This document shows, piece after piece, positions 28,351 to 38,302 of a DNA stretch of 64,000 bases. The notes beneath the pieces were generated by a model that did no database searches, had not been told where the DNA came from, and saw only the letters and a program-made list of their open reading frames with translations. Numbering within the stretch: the first letter of the stretch is position 1; every line of letters begins with the position of its first letter. A program made the position numbers and the translations under genes. Source of the stretch: Microterricola pindariensis (GTDB lineage Bacteria; Actinomycetota; Actinomycetes; Actinomycetales; Microbacteriaceae); NCBI RefSeq assembly GCF_002936985.1, contig NZ_MPZN01000005.1, positions 1-64,000 of the forward strand. The letters run 5' to 3'.

Positions 28351-28632
28351 TTAGCGGCGACGGCCCTTCTTGTCGTCCTTCACGTGACCACGGAAGGTGC
28401 GAGTGGGCGCGAACTCGCCGAGCTTGTGCCCGACCATGGTTTCGGTGACGAACACCGGAATGTGCTTGCGACCGTCGTGCACTGCGATGGTGTGTCCCAG
28501 CATGGCGGGGATGATCATCGAGCGGCGCGACCAGGTCTTGATCACGTTCTTGTTGTTGGCTTCGTTCGCCGTGATCACCTTGCGGAGCAGGTGGTCATCA
28601 ACGAAGGGGCCCTTCTTAAGACTGCGTGGCAT
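28351..28632 (-). CDS. rpsS: 30S ribosomal protein S19
   Basis: S19 (uS19) contacts the A- and P-site tRNAs in the small-subunit head with S13. [18 protein letters not shown] and the C-terminal [20 protein letters not shown] are canonical. 93 aa. Confidence 0.98.
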   Translation of the reverse strand: MPRSLKKGPFVDDHLLRKVITANEANNKNVIKTWSRRSMIIPAMLGHTIAVHDGRKHIPVFVTETMVGHKLGEFAPTRTFRGHVKDDKKGRRR

Positions 28633-28644
28633 CTTCTACAACTC

Positions 28645-29484
28645 CTACTTACGCTTCTTGCCGACATTGCGTCGACGAACAATGAGCTGGTCGCTGGGAA
28701 GGTTGCGCTTGCGTGTGCGGCCTTCCTTCTGGCCCCAGGGGCTGACCGGGTGACGTCCACCGGAGGTCTTACCCTCACCACCACCGTGCGGGTGGTCGAC
28801 CGGGTTCATAGCGACACCACGCACGGTCGGGCGAACGCCCTTCCAGCGCATACGGCCGGCCTTACCCCAGTTGATGTTCGACTGCTCGGCGTTGCCGACC
28901 TCGCCGATCGTGGCGCGGCAGCGCGCGTCGACGTTGCGGATTTCGCCCGACGGCAGACGAAGCTGCGCGTAGGGGCCGTCCTTGGCGACGAGACGAACCG
29001 ATGCACCGGCCGAGCGGGCCATCTTCGCGCCGCCACCGGGGCGGAGCTCGATCGCGTGAATCACGGTACCGGTGGGGATGTTCTTCAGCGGCAGGTTGTT
29101 GCCGGGCTTGATGTCAGCGCCGGGACCCGACTCGACAATGTCACCCTGCGACAGCTTGTTCGGAGCGATGATGTAGCGCTTCGTGCCATCGACGTAGTGC
29201 AGAAGAGCAATACGTGCAGTGCGGTTGGGGTCGTACTCGATGTGAGCGACCTTCGCGTTGATGCCGTCCTTGTCATTGCGCTTGAAGTCAATGACACGGT
29301 ACTGGCGCTTGTGGCCACCACCGATGTGACGGGTCGTGATGCGTCCCTGGTTGTTACGTCCACCGGTCTTGGGCAGCGGGCGCAGCAGCGACTTCTCGGG
29401 GGTCGAGCGGGTGATCTCTGCGAAGTCCGCAACAGAAGATCCGCGACGACCCGGGGTCGTGGGCTTGTACTTACGAATAGCCAT
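28645..29484 (-). CDS. rplB: 50S ribosomal protein L2
   Basis: L2 (uL2) is needed for subunit association and peptidyl transfer. The ATG at 29484 gives [17 protein letters not shown]; 24 further codons upstream are open but lack homology and overlap rplW. The peptidyl-transferase-proximal [20 protein letters not shown], with the essential His, is intact. 279 aa. Confidence 0.98.
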   Translation of the reverse strand: MAIRKYKPTTPGRRGSSVADFAEITRSTPEKSLLRPLPKTGGRNNQGRITTRHIGGGHKRQYRVIDFKRNDKDGINAKVAHIEYDPNRTARIALLHYVDGTKRYIIAPNKLSQGDIVESGPGADIKPGNNLPLKNIPTGTVIHAIELRPGGGAKMARSAGASVRLVAKDGPYAQLRLPSGEIRNVDARCRATIGEVGNAEQSNINWGKAGRMRWKGVRPTVRGVAMNPVDHPHGGGEGKTSGGRHPVSPWGQKEGRTRKRNLPSDQLIVRRRNVGKKRK

Positions 29485-29500
29485 GTTTTTCCTCTGCTCC

Positions 29501-29803
29501 CTAGCCGACAGCCGTGAAGATGTCGATGGAACCGGACTTGAGCGTGACAATGGCACGCTTGGTGTCCTTGCGCTTGCCCATGCCGAACTTGGTGCGGCGG
29601 GTCTTGCCCTGACGGTTCAGGGTGTTGATGGACGCGACCTCGACGTTGAAGATCTTCTCGATAGCGAGCTTGATCTCAGTCTTGTTCGAGCGGGGGTCCA
29701 CGACGAAGGTGTACTTACCCTGGTCGATCAGGCCGTAGCTCTTCTCGGAAACGACCGGAGCGATGATGACGTCGCGCGGGTCCTTGTTCTGAGTGGCGCT
29801 CAT
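29501..29803 (-). CDS. rplW: 50S ribosomal protein L23
   Basis: L23 (uL23) docks trigger factor and SRP at the exit site. [20 protein letters not shown] and the [20 protein letters not shown] core are typical. 100 aa. Overlaps rplD by 4 bp. Confidence 0.97.
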   Translation of the reverse strand: MSATQNKDPRDVIIAPVVSEKSYGLIDQGKYTFVVDPRSNKTEIKLAIEKIFNVEVASINTLNRQGKTRRTKFGMGKRKDTKRAIVTLKSGSIDIFTAVG

Positions 29804-30459
29804 GCGGAGACCTCTTCCTTCTTGCTCTTCGAAGCGATGAACGCCTCGAGCGCAGCCTTGGTGAAGACGATGTCGTCAGAGACGAGCACGTCGTAGGCGT
29901 TCAGCTGGTCGGCCTGCAGCACGTGCACCGACGGGATGTTGCGCACGGCCTTGGCGTTCGCAACGTCACCGCGCTCGAGCACGACGAGAACGTGCTTCGA
30001 GGTTGCGACGTGAGCGAGGAGCCCAAGAGCGGCCTGCGTGTTCGGGGTCTCGTTCAGAACGAGAGACTCGACAGCGTGCACGCGTGCTCCACGAGCGCGG
30101 TCCGAGAGCGAGCCGAGCAGAGCAGCGGCAATCATCTTCTTGGGGGTGCGCTGCTCGTAGTTACGAGGCGTCGGGCCGTGGACAATTCCACCACCGGTCA
30201 TCTGAGGGGCGCGGATCGAGCCCTGACGAGCGCGACCGGTTCCCTTCTGCTTGAACGGCTTGCGGCCTGCACCAGAAACCTCGCCGCGACCCTTGGTCTT
30301 GTGCGTGCCCTGGCGTGCGGCAGCGAGCTGCGCGACAACGACCTGGTGGATGAGCGGAACGTTCGTCGGAACGTCAAAGAGCTCGGCGGGCAGCTCGATG
30401 GAGCCGGCCTTCTTGCCCTTCACGTCGACGACGTCGATGGTGTTGGTAGCGGTAGCCAT
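29800..30459 (-). CDS. rplD: 50S ribosomal protein L4
   Basis: L4 (uL4) extends a loop into the exit tunnel ([20 protein letters not shown]). In Escherichia coli it also represses the S10 operon; nothing here shows whether that applies. 219 aa with [20 protein letters not shown] in the C-terminal half. Confidence 0.97.
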   Translation of the reverse strand: MATATNTIDVVDVKGKKAGSIELPAELFDVPTNVPLIHQVVVAQLAAARQGTHKTKGRGEVSGAGRKPFKQKGTGRARQGSIRAPQMTGGGIVHGPTPRNYEQRTPKKMIAAALLGSLSDRARGARVHAVESLVLNETPNTQAALGLLAHVATSKHVLVVLERGDVANAKAVRNIPSVHVLQADQLNAYDVLVSDDIVFTKAALEAFIASKSKKEEVSA

Positions 30460-30463
30460 CTGG

Positions 30464-31123
30464 TTACGCCCCCTTCACTGCGTTGCGAACGAAAACGAGA
30501 CGGCCGCGAGCACCGGGAACGGCACCCTTGACCAGCAGGAGGCCCTTCTCGGCGTCAACCGAGTGCACCTTGAGGTTGAGCACGGTGACGCGCTCTCCAC
30601 CCATGCGACCGGCCATGCGCATGCCCTTGAAGACACGGCTCGGGGTCGAGGAAGCACCGATGGAGCCGGGCTTGCGGTGGTTGCGGTGTGCACCGTGCGA
30701 AGCGGAAACACCCTTGAAGTTGTGACGCTTCATGACACCGGCGAAACCCTTGCCCTTCGAGGTGCCCATGACGTCGACCAGCTGGCCGGCCTCGAAGGTT
30801 CCCTCGACGGTGAGCTCCTGGCCAGCGCTGTAGTCAGCGGCATCCGCGGTGCGAACCTCGGTGACGTGACGGCGAGGCGTGACGCCAGCCTTCTCGAAGT
30901 GACCAGCGGCAGGCTTGTTCACCTTGCGCGGGTCGATCTGGCCGGACGCGATCTGGACGGCGAGGTAGCCGTCGGTCTCGACGTTGCGAACCTGGGTGAC
31001 CACGTTCGGGGCGATTTCAATGACGGTAACGGGAACAAGCTTGTTGTTCTCGTCCCAGACCTGGGTCATGCCGAGCTTCGTGCCGAGCAGTCCCTTGGAG
31101 GTCTTCGTATCTGCGTAAGACAT
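30464..31123 (-). CDS. rplC: 50S ribosomal protein L3
   Basis: L3 (uL3) starts large-subunit assembly near the peptidyl-transferase centre. [20 protein letters not shown] at the start and the central loop [20 protein letters not shown] with the Gln/His region ([13 protein letters not shown]). 219 aa, 10 bp after rpsJ. Confidence 0.98.
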   Translation of the reverse strand: MSYADTKTSKGLLGTKLGMTQVWDENNKLVPVTVIEIAPNVVTQVRNVETDGYLAVQIASGQIDPRKVNKPAAGHFEKAGVTPRRHVTEVRTADAADYSAGQELTVEGTFEAGQLVDVMGTSKGKGFAGVMKRHNFKGVSASHGAHRNHRKPGSIGASSTPSRVFKGMRMAGRMGGERVTVLNLKVHSVDAEKGLLLVKGAVPGARGRLVFVRNAVKGA

Positions 31124-31133
31124 CCCGGCCCCC

Positions 31134-31442
31134 TTAGAGCTTGATCTCGATGTTGACGTCTGCCGGCAGGTCGAGACGCATAAGCGAGTCGACGGCCTTG
31201 GGCGTCGGGTCGATGATGTCGATCAGACGCTTGTGGGTGCGCATTTCAAAGTGCTCCCGGCTGTCCTTGTACTTGTGAGGTGAACGGATGACGCACACCA
31301 CGTTCTTCTCGGTCGGAAGCGGTACCGGGCCAACAACGGTGGCACCAGCACGGGTGACCGTGTCAACGATCTTGCGAGCGGAGGTATCGATTACCTCGTG
31401 GTCGTAAGACTTAAGTCGAATGCGGATCTTCTGTCCCGCCAT
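31134..31442 (-). CDS. rpsJ: 30S ribosomal protein S10
   Basis: S10 (uS10) is a small-subunit head protein and, as NusE, a transcription antitermination factor. [20 protein letters not shown] starts at the ATG 31442; seven further upstream codons are open but would bypass the GAGAGAGAG ribosome-binding site. [20 protein letters not shown] is conserved. 102 aa. First gene of the S10 operon. Confidence 0.98.
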   Translation of the reverse strand: MAGQKIRIRLKSYDHEVIDTSARKIVDTVTRAGATVVGPVPLPTEKNVVCVIRSPHKYKDSREHFEMRTHKRLIDIIDPTPKAVDSLMRLDLPADVNIEIKL

Positions 31443-31508
31443 GTCTGACTCTCTCTCTGTCAAGGCGTCTTACATCCGGTTGGCTGCATTGGACGCCGTC
31501 GTAGTACT

Positions 31509-31538
31509 TCGTAAGTCGCACCACTATTTATCTGTCAA
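31509..31538 (-). promoter_or_regulatory. Predicted promoter of the S10 operon
   Basis: On the minus strand: a consensus TTGACA (31533-31538), 18-bp spacer, TTACGA (31509-31514). The leader would be about 60 nt to the rpsJ ATG. Confidence 0.6.
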
Positions 31539-31671
31539 TCGGGCGGCTCTGGGCCGAGGCCCGCACCACCCTCATCACCCCACTGTTCGGGCCGAGGCCG
31601 TCACGGCGCAGAGCGAAGCTCTGGGCATGGCTGTGATGAAGTTTGTTCTGCTCCCCGCGGCCTAGCTCGAT

Positions 31672-31693
31672 CGGTTCTCACAGCGGAGAACCG
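31672..31693 (-). terminator. Hairpin downstream of the DUF1275 gene
   Basis: A perfect 8-bp stem (CGGTTCTC/GAGAACCG) with a 6-base loop, about 170 bp after the stop. No T-run follows, so termination is uncertain. Confidence 0.3.
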
Positions 31694-31863
31694 GGGCGAA
31701 ACTATGCACTACCTGGCAGTGATCCCGTCGGTGTGCGCAGCACGAACGACGGAAATGTTGAACTGGACAAGTTTGCCACAAATCAGGGGCAAGTGCAACC
31801 CGGGCGTGTCGCGCTCGGCGGGCGCGACTCCCCCGTCATTCCGGGGCAGTCGCCGTGCTCGGA

Positions 31864-32583
31864 TCAGGCGGATGCAGCGAGTTCACGGGTTCGCGCCCGG
31901 TGCAGCAACAGCACGCAGGCGAGCATGACAAGGCCGGCCACTAGCAGCGGGATTGCCCCGTGCCCGGTGAAGCGGAGCAGCAGTGCGCCGATCGCGCCGC
32001 CTGCGCCCATCGCGACGACGGCGAAGACGCGCCGCGGCCATTTCTCGCCCGGCCCGCCGGCGAGCCGGCTGTCGATCGCGAGGTTGGCCAGGGTGCTGGT
32101 GACGACGATCGTGCTCACGTCACTGATGCCCGTCGAGCGCACGCTCGCCGCCTGTGCACCCATGACGAGCGCGAGCACCGCAGTGACCCCGAGCATGGTG
32201 CCCTCGTCCAGGGTGCCGACGACGAGCCAGAACACGGCCAGCGCGACGGTGAACGCGGCCCCGCCGACCAAGACGAGGAGGTTGGCGGTCGGCAGCCGGC
32301 TGCCGTGCCTCCGGCCCCGCAGCACGCGTGCGGCCACGAGCGCGCCCAGCAGGAAGCCGACCAGCGCGAGCGTGTTGTTCAGCAGCGGGATGTCGCCCTC
32401 CCCCGCCAGTGCGAAGCCGATGAACAGCACGTTGCCCGTCATGTTGCCGGTGAAGACCCTGTCCAGCGCGAGGTAGCTGACCGCGTCGACGACGCCGGTG
32501 GCGAGCGTGAGCAGGAGCAGCGCGGGCAGGTAGAAGCGATCGGCCTGCTTCTTGTCGAATGGGGCGCGCGTGGCATCCGTCAT
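31864..32583 (-). CDS. DUF1275 (YoaK) family membrane protein
   Basis: A 239-aa integral membrane protein with about six hydrophobic segments (for example LPALLLLTLATGVVDAVSYL and LPTANLLVLVGGAAFTVALA). The FTGNMTGNVLFIG motif early in the protein is the hallmark of DUF1275, a family of unknown function sometimes described as possible transporters. The Lys/Arg-rich end HRARTRELAASA is cytosolic. Monocistronic by spacing. Confidence 0.85.
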   Translation of the reverse strand: MTDATRAPFDKKQADRFYLPALLLLTLATGVVDAVSYLALDRVFTGNMTGNVLFIGFALAGEGDIPLLNNTLALVGFLLGALVAARVLRGRRHGSRLPTANLLVLVGGAAFTVALAVFWLVVGTLDEGTMLGVTAVLALVMGAQAASVRSTGISDVSTIVVTSTLANLAIDSRLAGGPGEKWPRRVFAVVAMGAGGAIGALLLRFTGHGAIPLLVAGLVMLACVLLLHRARTRELAASA

Positions 32584-32667
32584 GGTTGACCTCCGCAGAC
32601 GACTTTAGCGAAGCCCGCGATGCGGCCCCGCCGTGGCGGTCGTGCACCGCAGGTCGTGCACAGCAAA

Positions 32668-32695
32668 GCGGGGCCGAGCTTGCGCTCGGCCCCGC
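32668..32695 (-). terminator. Rho-independent terminator of the antitoxin-like gene
   Basis: GCGGGGCCGAGC and GCTCGGCCCCGC form a perfect 12-bp stem with a 4-base loop; TTTGC follows in the minus direction. 32 bp beyond the stop at 32728. Confidence 0.8.
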
Positions 32696-32727
32696 CCAGG
32701 ATTTGTGGGATTGCTCCCGGGAAGCCT

Positions 32728-32910
32728 CTACTCGTTGCCGACGGCCCCGTCGGCCGCGTTGCGCGCGGTGTCGACGTGGTCGGCGAACTTGTCGCCGCTG
32801 ACCTTGTTGGCGAGGCCGGCCGCCCCGTCGAGGAGCTTGTCGCTGATGCCTTCAGCCTGCTCGCTCTTCAGGAAATCCTTGGCCTGGTTGGTCAGATCTT
32901 CGATACCCAT
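32728..32910 (-). CDS. Small MT0933/Rv0909-like antitoxin-family protein
   Basis: A 60-aa amphipathic, helical, charged protein: MGIEDLTNQAKDFLKSEQ at the start, then a repeat-like pattern LLDGAAGLANKVSGDKFADHVDTA. The short G-I-x-D start and (K/D)-ANKVSGDK-(A/F)-ADxVD pattern match the MT0933-like family that Pfam names as antitoxins. No partner toxin gene is adjacent; osmC is divergent. Many members appear alone, so a toxin-antitoxin role is not shown here. Confidence 0.65.
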   Translation of the reverse strand: MGIEDLTNQAKDFLKSEQAEGISDKLLDGAAGLANKVSGDKFADHVDTARNAADGAVGNE

Positions 32911-33013
32911 ACTCGCCCCTTTCGTCGCGGCACGCGTGCCGAGCGGCGCGCATACCTCCATTCTTGTTCCGCTCCCTGAATATGTACAGAGGACCACTGC
33001 CGCACAATGGGGC

Positions 33014-33481
33014 ATGAGCGAATTCTCGGAAGCACCCTCTGCCGCCCCCTCTGCCAGGAGCGGGCCGACCAGCGTCAGCGCCACCCGCACGGGCACACGG
33101 CGATACATCGGTCGCAACGCGCGCGGCAGCGAGGTCTTGATCGGGCCCGTCGATGCACCCGGCCATTTCACCCCGGGTGAGCTGCTCAAGCTGGCGCTGG
33201 CCGGCTGCGCGGGGATGAGCTCCGATCGGGCGACGGCCCGCCGCCTCGGCGACGACTTCGCCTCCACCGTGTGGGCGCACGGCGACTCGGACCCGGCGGA
33301 GGAGCGCTACTTCGCGATCGAGGAGGAGATGCTGCTCGAGCTGGGCGGCCTGAGTGATGCCGAGAAGCAGAAGCTGCTGGCGATCATCGGCCGCTCGATC
33401 GCGGCCAGCTGCACCGTGGCGCGCAGCGTCGGCGACAGCATCGAACTGAGCACGACCGTGAACGGCGCACCGCTGCACTGA
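33014..33481 (+). CDS. OsmC/Ohr-family protein
   Basis: OsmC/Ohr proteins reduce organic or inorganic hydroperoxides with a Cys pair. The two expected cysteines are present, in LALAGCAGMSSD (Cys65) and AASCTVARSV (Cys133), in a 155-aa protein of family length. The first 25 residues are Ser/Ala/Pro-rich. The ATG at 33014 was chosen; the frame is open upstream into the spacer. Divergent from the small antitoxin-like gene and convergent with tuf, with a shared terminator. Confidence 0.85.
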   Translation: MSEFSEAPSAAPSARSGPTSVSATRTGTRRYIGRNARGSEVLIGPVDAPGHFTPGELLKLALAGCAGMSSDRATARRLGDDFASTVWAHGDSDPAEERYFAIEEEMLLELGGLSDAEKQKLLAIIGRSIAASCTVARSVGDSIELSTTVNGAPLH

Positions 33482-33507
33482 CGGCAGCGCTGGGCCGCGT
33501 TAAAAGA

Positions 33508-33543
33508 CTGATGGGGTCGAGCCCGAAGGCTCGACCCCATCAG
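33508..33543. terminator. Bidirectional terminator between the OsmC gene and tuf
   Basis: CTGATGGGGTCGAGCC and GGCTCGACCCCATCAG pair over 16 bp without mismatch around a CGAA tetraloop. It lies 17 bp past tuf; TCTTTTAA follows on the minus strand, giving the usual U-run for the tuf transcript. Confidence 0.92.
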
Positions 33544-33560
33544 GGATCAACCAGTAGAAA

Positions 33561-34754
33561 CTACTTGAGGACCTTGGTCACCGTGCCGGCGCCAACGGTG
33601 CGGCCACCCTCACGGATGGCGAAGCCGAGGCCGTCTTCCATGGCGATGGGCTGGATCAGCTCAACGGTCATGTCGGTGGTGTCGCCGGGCATGACCATCT
33701 CGGTGCCCTCGGGCAGCGTGATGACGCCGGTGACGTCCGTGGTACGGAAGTAGAACTGCGGACGGTAGTTCGCGTAGAACGGGTTGTGACGGCCACCCTC
33801 ATCCTTGGACAGGATGTAGGCGGTGCCCTCGAAGTTGGTGTGAGGCGTCACGGAACCGGGCTGAACGACAACCTGGCCACGCTCGACGTCTTCACGCTTC
33901 GTGCCGCGGAGCAGCAGACCACAGTTCTCGCCGGCCCAGGCCTCGTCGAGCTGCTTGTGGAACATCTCGATACCCGTGACCGTGGTCTTCTGCGTCGGGC
34001 GGATGCCGACGATCTCGACCTCGGAGTTGATCTTCAGGGTTCCACGCTCGGCGCGGCCGGTGACGACCGTTCCACGACCGGTGATGGTGAAGACGTCCTC
34101 GACGGGCATGAGGAACGGCTTGTCACGGTCACGGACGGGGTCCGGGATGTGCTCGTCAGCAGCGGTCATGAGGTCCAGGACAGCCTGGGTCCACTTCTCG
34201 TCGCCCTCGAGAGCCTTCAGGCCGGAGACGCGGACCACGGGGGCCTCGTCGCCGTCGAAGCCCTGGCTGGAGAGGAGCTCGCGAACCTCGAGCTCAACGA
34301 GCTCAAGGATCTCTTCGTCGTCAACCATGTCGGACTTGTTCAGCGCGACCATCAGGTACGGCACGCCGACCTGCTTGGCGAGCAGAACGTGCTCACGGGT
34401 CTGAGCCATCGGGCCGTCAGTAGCGGCAACCACGAGGATTGCGCCGTCCATCTGAGCAGCACCGGTGATCATGTTCTTGATGTAGTCAGCGTGACCCGGG
34501 GCGTCGACGTGCGCGTAGTGGCGCTTCGGGGTCTCGTACTCGACGTGCGAGATGTTGATCGTGATACCACGCTGGCGCTCCTCGGGAGCGGAGTCGATGG
34601 TAGCGAAGTCGCGCTGCACGTTGGTGGCGGACGGGAACTTGTCTGCCAGGACCTTCGAGATCGCTGCAGTCAGCGTGGTCTTACCGTGGTCAACGTGACC
34701 GATCGTTCCGATGTTTACGTGCGGCTTGGTCCGCTCGAACTTGGCCTTGGCCAC
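33561..34754 (-). CDS. tuf: Elongation factor Tu
   Basis: EF-Tu delivers aminoacyl-tRNA to the ribosome as a GTP complex. G1 is [14 protein letters not shown]3 [12 protein letters not shown] and G4 NKSDM; the C-terminal domains are complete to [11 protein letters not shown]. 397 aa, GTG start with a strong GAGGAGG site. It is the last str-operon gene and probably also has its own promoter in the 112-bp spacer. Confidence 0.98.
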   Translation of the reverse strand: MAKAKFERTKPHVNIGTIGHVDHGKTTLTAAISKVLADKFPSATNVQRDFATIDSAPEERQRGITINISHVEYETPKRHYAHVDAPGHADYIKNMITGAAQMDGAILVVAATDGPMAQTREHVLLAKQVGVPYLMVALNKSDMVDDEEILELVELEVRELLSSQGFDGDEAPVVRVSGLKALEGDEKWTQAVLDLMTAADEHIPDPVRDRDKPFLMPVEDVFTITGRGTVVTGRAERGTLKINSEVEIVGIRPTQKTTVTGIEMFHKQLDEAWAGENCGLLLRGTKREDVERGQVVVQPGSVTPHTNFEGTAYILSKDEGGRHNPFYANYRPQFYFRTTDVTGVITLPEGTEMVMPGDTTDMTVELIQPIAMEDGLGFAIREGGRTVGAGTVTKVLK

Positions 34755-34786
34755 TGTGGGTCCTCCTCAGGACTCGAGTAGAAGCC

Positions 34787-34808
34787 CCGGTCGCTGGATT
34801 GCGACCGG
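34787..34808 (-). promoter_or_regulatory. Hairpin in the tuf leader
   Basis: CCGGTCGC and GCGACCGG form a perfect 8-bp stem with a 6-base loop in the fusA-tuf spacer. Further toward fusA a weak promoter-like pair (TTAGTG, 18 bp, TAACAT) could give tuf its own transcript. Confidence 0.4.
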
Positions 34809-34866
34809 TTCTCTACGGTGATTGTTTGTTATGTTACGCGAACCGGATGGCTCGCACTAACAGGGG

Positions 34867-36981
34867 CTATTCGCCCTTGTTCTTTGCCACGATCTCGTCG
34901 GCGACAGCCTTGGGAACCTCGGCGTAGCTTTCGAAGGTCATCGAGTACACGGCGCGACCAGAGGTCTTCGACCGCAGGTCACCGATGTAACCGAACATTT
35001 CCGAGAGCGGAACATTGGCGCGAATAACCTTCACACCGCTTGCGTCCTCCATGGACTGGATCTGACCGCGACGCGAGTTCAGGTCGCCGATGACATCACC
35101 CATGTATTCCTCAGGGGTGCGGACCTCGACGGCCATGAGCGGCTCGAGCAGAACCGGGTTTGCCTTCCGAGCGGCTTCCTTGAAGCCCATCGAGCCGGCA
35201 ATCTTGAACGCCATCTCCGAAGAGTCGACGTCGTGGGCAGCGCCGTCAAGCAGGATTGCCTTGACGCCGACCAACGGGTACCCAGCGAGGATGCCGTACT
35301 GCATGGCATCCCGGAAGCCCGCGTCCACCGAGGGGATGTACTCGCGAGGGATACGGCCACCGGTGACCTTGTTGTCGAACTCGTAGATCTTGTCGGAGGT
35401 GACCTCCATCGGCTCGAGGCCGAACTGGATCTTCGCGAACTGACCCGAACCACCGGTCTGCTTCTTGTGGGTGTAGTCGTGCTTCTCGACGGCCTTCTTG
35501 ATGGTCTCGCGGTAAGCAACCTGCGGCTTACCAACGTTGGCCTCAACGTTGAACTCGCGCTTCATGCGGTCAACGAGGATGTCGAGGTGGAGCTCGCCCA
35601 TGCCCTTGATGACCGTCTGACCGGTCTCAGCGTTCTGCTCGGTGCGGAACGTCGGGTCTTCTTCGGCGAGCTTCTGGATCGCGGTGCCGAGCTTCTCCTG
35701 GTCAGCCTTGGTCTTGGGCTCGATAGCAACCTCAATGACGGGCTCGGGGAAGGTCATCGACTCGAGAACAACCTGGTTGTCCGGGTCACACAGGGTGTCA
35801 CCGGTGGTGGTGTCCTTGAGGCCGATGACGGCGTAGATGTTTCCAGCGGTGACGGAGTCAACAGGGTTTTCCTTGTTGGCGTGCATCTGGAAGATCTTGC
35901 CGATGCGCTCCTTCTTGCCCTTGGTCGAGTTGATGACCTGTGCACCGCTGTCGAGGCGGCCGGAGTACACGCGGATGTAGGTGAGCCGACCGAAGAACGG
36001 GTGCACAGCAACCTTGAACGCGAGAGCGGCGAACGGCTCGGTGGCGTCGGCGTGACGGAGGACGACCTTCTCCTCGTCGCGGGCGTCGTGGGCCTCGATG
36101 GCCGGGACGTCGAGCGGCGACGGGAGGTAGTCGATGACAGCGTCGAGCATCGGCTGAACGCCGCGGTTCTTGAAGGCAGAGCCACAGAGAACCGGGTAGA
36201 TCTCGCTGTTGACCGTGAGCTTGCGGATCGCGCCCTTGATCTCGGCGACGGTGAGCTCTTCGCCACCGAAGTACTTCTCCATCAGAGCGTCGTCGGTCTC
36301 GGCGACAACCTCGAGCAGCGCGGTGCGGTACTCGGCGGCCTTCTCGACGAGGTCGGCGGGGATCTCCTCGATGGCGTACTTGGCGCCCATCTGGACGTCA
36401 CCCTTTGCGTCGCCGCGCCAGGTGAGTGCACGCATCTCGACGAGGTCGACAACGCCCTCGAAGCCGGACTCTTCACCGATCGGCAGCTGGAGAACCAGCG
36501 GGCGAGCGCCGAGACGGCTGACGATGGTGCTGACGGTGTAGTAGAAGTCTGCGCCCAGCTTGTCCATCTTGTTGACGAAGCAGATGCGGGGGACGACGTA
36601 CTTGTCGGCCTGACGCCACACGGTCTCGGACTGGGGCTCAACGCCCTCCTTGCCGTCGAACACAGCAACGGCGCCGTCGAGGACGCGGAGCGAGCGCTCT
36701 ACCTCAACGGTGAAGTCAACGTGGCCGGGGGTGTCAATGATGTTGACCTGGTTCTTGTTCCAGAAGCAGGTGACCGCAGCGGAAGTAATCGTGATGCCAC
36801 GTTCCTTCTCCTGCTCCATCCAGTCGGTCGTCGCGCCACCATCGTGGGTCTCGCCGATCTTGTGGTTGACGCCCGTGTAGAACAGGATGCGCTCGGTCGT
36901 GGTGGTCTTACCGGCATCAATGTGAGCCATGATGCCGATGTTGCGGACCTTACTCAGGTCGGTGAGCACATCTTGTGCCAC
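34867..36981 (-). CDS. fusA: Elongation factor G
   Basis: EF-G drives translocation and, with RRF, ribosome recycling. The G domain shows [23 protein letters not shown] and NKMDK; domains II to V are complete, ending [17 protein letters not shown]. The GTG at 36981 gives 704 aa starting [14 protein letters not shown]; 29 upstream open codons lie over the rpsG-fusA hairpin and were discarded. Confidence 0.98.
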   Translation of the reverse strand: MAQDVLTDLSKVRNIGIMAHIDAGKTTTTERILFYTGVNHKIGETHDGGATTDWMEQEKERGITITSAAVTCFWNKNQVNIIDTPGHVDFTVEVERSLRVLDGAVAVFDGKEGVEPQSETVWRQADKYVVPRICFVNKMDKLGADFYYTVSTIVSRLGARPLVLQLPIGEESGFEGVVDLVEMRALTWRGDAKGDVQMGAKYAIEEIPADLVEKAAEYRTALLEVVAETDDALMEKYFGGEELTVAEIKGAIRKLTVNSEIYPVLCGSAFKNRGVQPMLDAVIDYLPSPLDVPAIEAHDARDEEKVVLRHADATEPFAALAFKVAVHPFFGRLTYIRVYSGRLDSGAQVINSTKGKKERIGKIFQMHANKENPVDSVTAGNIYAVIGLKDTTTGDTLCDPDNQVVLESMTFPEPVIEVAIEPKTKADQEKLGTAIQKLAEEDPTFRTEQNAETGQTVIKGMGELHLDILVDRMKREFNVEANVGKPQVAYRETIKKAVEKHDYTHKKQTGGSGQFAKIQFGLEPMEVTSDKIYEFDNKVTGGRIPREYIPSVDAGFRDAMQYGILAGYPLVGVKAILLDGAAHDVDSSEMAFKIAGSMGFKEAARKANPVLLEPLMAVEVRTPEEYMGDVIGDLNSRRGQIQSMEDASGVKVIRANVPLSEMFGYIGDLRSKTSGRAVYSMTFESYAEVPKAVADEIVAKNKGE

Positions 36982-37028
36982 GGGATTCCTCCGAAAGTTT
37001 GTTGTTTGATGGGGTCGAACGAGGCTCT

Positions 37029-37060
37029 CGGATGCCGCGGGCGTGAGCCCGCGGCATCCG
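37029..37060 (-). promoter_or_regulatory. Strong hairpin between rpsG and fusA
   Basis: CGGATGCCGCGGGC and GCCCGCGGCATCCG pair perfectly over 14 bp with a tetraloop. It begins 11 bp after the rpsG stop and lacks a T-run, so attenuation, mRNA processing or S7 binding are possible roles. Confidence 0.7.
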
Positions 37061-37071
37061 AAAGGCACTTG

Positions 37072-37542
37072 CTACCAGCGGTAGTGTGCGAAGGCCTTGT
37101 TCGACTCGGCCATCTTGTGCGTGTCTTCACGACGCTTGACAGCGGCGCCGAGGCCGTTGCTCGCATCGAGAATCTCGTTGGTGAGGCGCTCGGTCATGGT
37201 CTTCTCGCGACGAGCCTTGGCGTAGCTGGTGAGCCAGCGGAGAGCCAGGGTGTTGGCGCGGTGAGGCTTGACCTCGACCGGGACCTGGTAGGTGGAGCCA
37301 CCGACGCGACGCGACCGGACCTCGAGGGTCGGGCGAACGTTGTCGAGTGCCTTCTTGAGCGTGACAACGGCGTCCTGGCCGTTCTTCGCTGCAACGCCTT
37401 CGAGTGCGTCGTAAACGATGCGCTCAGCGAGGCCCTTCTTGCCATCAAGAAGGATCTTGTTGACGAGCTGGCTGACGATCGGGGCGCCGTATACCGGGTC
37501 GGCTACGACGGGGCGCTTGGGTGCTGGTCCTTTACGAGGCAT
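37072..37542 (-). CDS. rpsG: 30S ribosomal protein S7
   Basis: S7 (uS7) organises the 3-prime major domain of 16S rRNA at the E site. [18 protein letters not shown] and the long helix [20 protein letters not shown] are typical. 156 aa with the expected [10 protein letters not shown]-type end ([10 protein letters not shown]). One-base overlap with rpsL. Confidence 0.98.
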   Translation of the reverse strand: MPRKGPAPKRPVVADPVYGAPIVSQLVNKILLDGKKGLAERIVYDALEGVAAKNGQDAVVTLKKALDNVRPTLEVRSRRVGGSTYQVPVEVKPHRANTLALRWLTSYAKARREKTMTERLTNEILDASNGLGAAVKRREDTHKMAESNKAFAHYRW

Positions 37543-37916
37543 TACTTCTTGTCCATCTTCGCTCCGTAGCGGCTGCGAGCCTGCTTACGATTCTTAACTG
37601 CCTGAGTGTCGAGCGCGCCGCGAACAATCTTGTAGCGCACACCGGGGAGGTCCTTCACACGACCACCGCGAACGAGCACCATCGAGTGCTCCTGGAGGTT
37701 GTGGCCCTCACCGGGGATGTAGGCGGTGACCTCGGTGCCGTTGGAGAGCTTGACACGGGCAACCTTGCGAAGGGCCGAGTTCGGCTTCTTCGGGGTGGTG
37801 GTGTAGACGCGGGTGCAAACACCACGCTGCTGGGGGTTGGCCTTCAGGGCGGGGGCCTTGGTCTTGGTGACCTTCGGCGTGCGTCCCTTGCGGACCAACT
37901 GCTGAATCGTTGGCAC
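37542..37916 (-). CDS. rpsL: 30S ribosomal protein S12
   Basis: S12 (uS12) monitors codon-anticodon pairing. The two loops that hold streptomycin-resistance sites carry the wild-type lysines: [16 protein letters not shown] and [12 protein letters not shown]. 124 aa, GTG start. First gene of the str operon; leader about 240 nt. Confidence 0.98.
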   Translation of the reverse strand: MPTIQQLVRKGRTPKVTKTKAPALKANPQQRGVCTRVYTTTPKKPNSALRKVARVKLSNGTEVTAYIPGEGHNLQEHSMVLVRGGRVKDLPGVRYKIVRGALDTQAVKNRKQARSRYGAKMDKK

Positions 37917-38302
37917 TACTGAGCTCCTTATTTGTGCTGCACGGTGACAGCCTGGTGATTAGCATTCGAACGGATGCCCCTGACTTACGCCTGAGAGTTT
38001 CGTTCGAGTTCATCTGGACCCACCGGCAGCGCTGAGTAGCTCTGCTTTTGGATGGTGGATATGCCGTGGGGGTAACCCGAATCAGGGTTCCCATGTGTGT
38101 GCATCAGACGCGAGGCCCGTGCCTTTCGGGCACAATCCGCGCGCACGACGATACGCACACCCACGAAATATTACCTTTGTGTGTCGCTGCGGTCAAACCA
38201 GCGGGGCTGTGCAATGACTGGCAATCAGGGGGTCTGGGGCCGCCGCTCGGGCCGGGGCGAGCACGGCCCCCGATTCTGGGAAAACCACGCCGACCGCGCG
38301 AG
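37917..38302. other. Upstream region of the str operon, no gene seen
   Basis: 386 bp between rpsL and the SseB-like gene. It contains the strong rpsL promoter and a long leader with a GTGCC/GGCAC hairpin around 38118-38132. No open frame with family likeness. Confidence 0.65.
38168..38196 (-). promoter_or_regulatory. Predicted strong promoter of rpsL-rpsG-fusA-tuf
   Basis: On the minus strand: TTGACC (38191-38196), exactly 17 bp, TAATAT (38168-38173). Near-consensus for a housekeeping sigma factor and the best promoter in the window. Confidence 0.8.

Larger units (their letters stand above)
31443..31863. other. Upstream region of the S10 operon, no gene seen
   Basis: 421 bp holding the rpsJ promoter and leader, a CGGTTCTC/GAGAACCG hairpin (31672-31693) that could end the DUF1275 gene transcript, and a small CAGAGC/GCTCTG hairpin (31609-31623). 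Short open frames on both strands lack family likeness. Confidence 0.6.

Noticed and set aside
31420-31665. 81-codon plus-strand open frame upstream of the S10 operon
   Set aside because: Overlaps the rpsJ start and promoter antisense; no family likeness.
35233-37569. 778-codon plus-strand open frame opposite fusA and rpsG
   Set aside because: It mirrors highly conserved fusA and rpsG; long antisense frames are expected in GC-rich genes. No family motif or ribosome-binding site.
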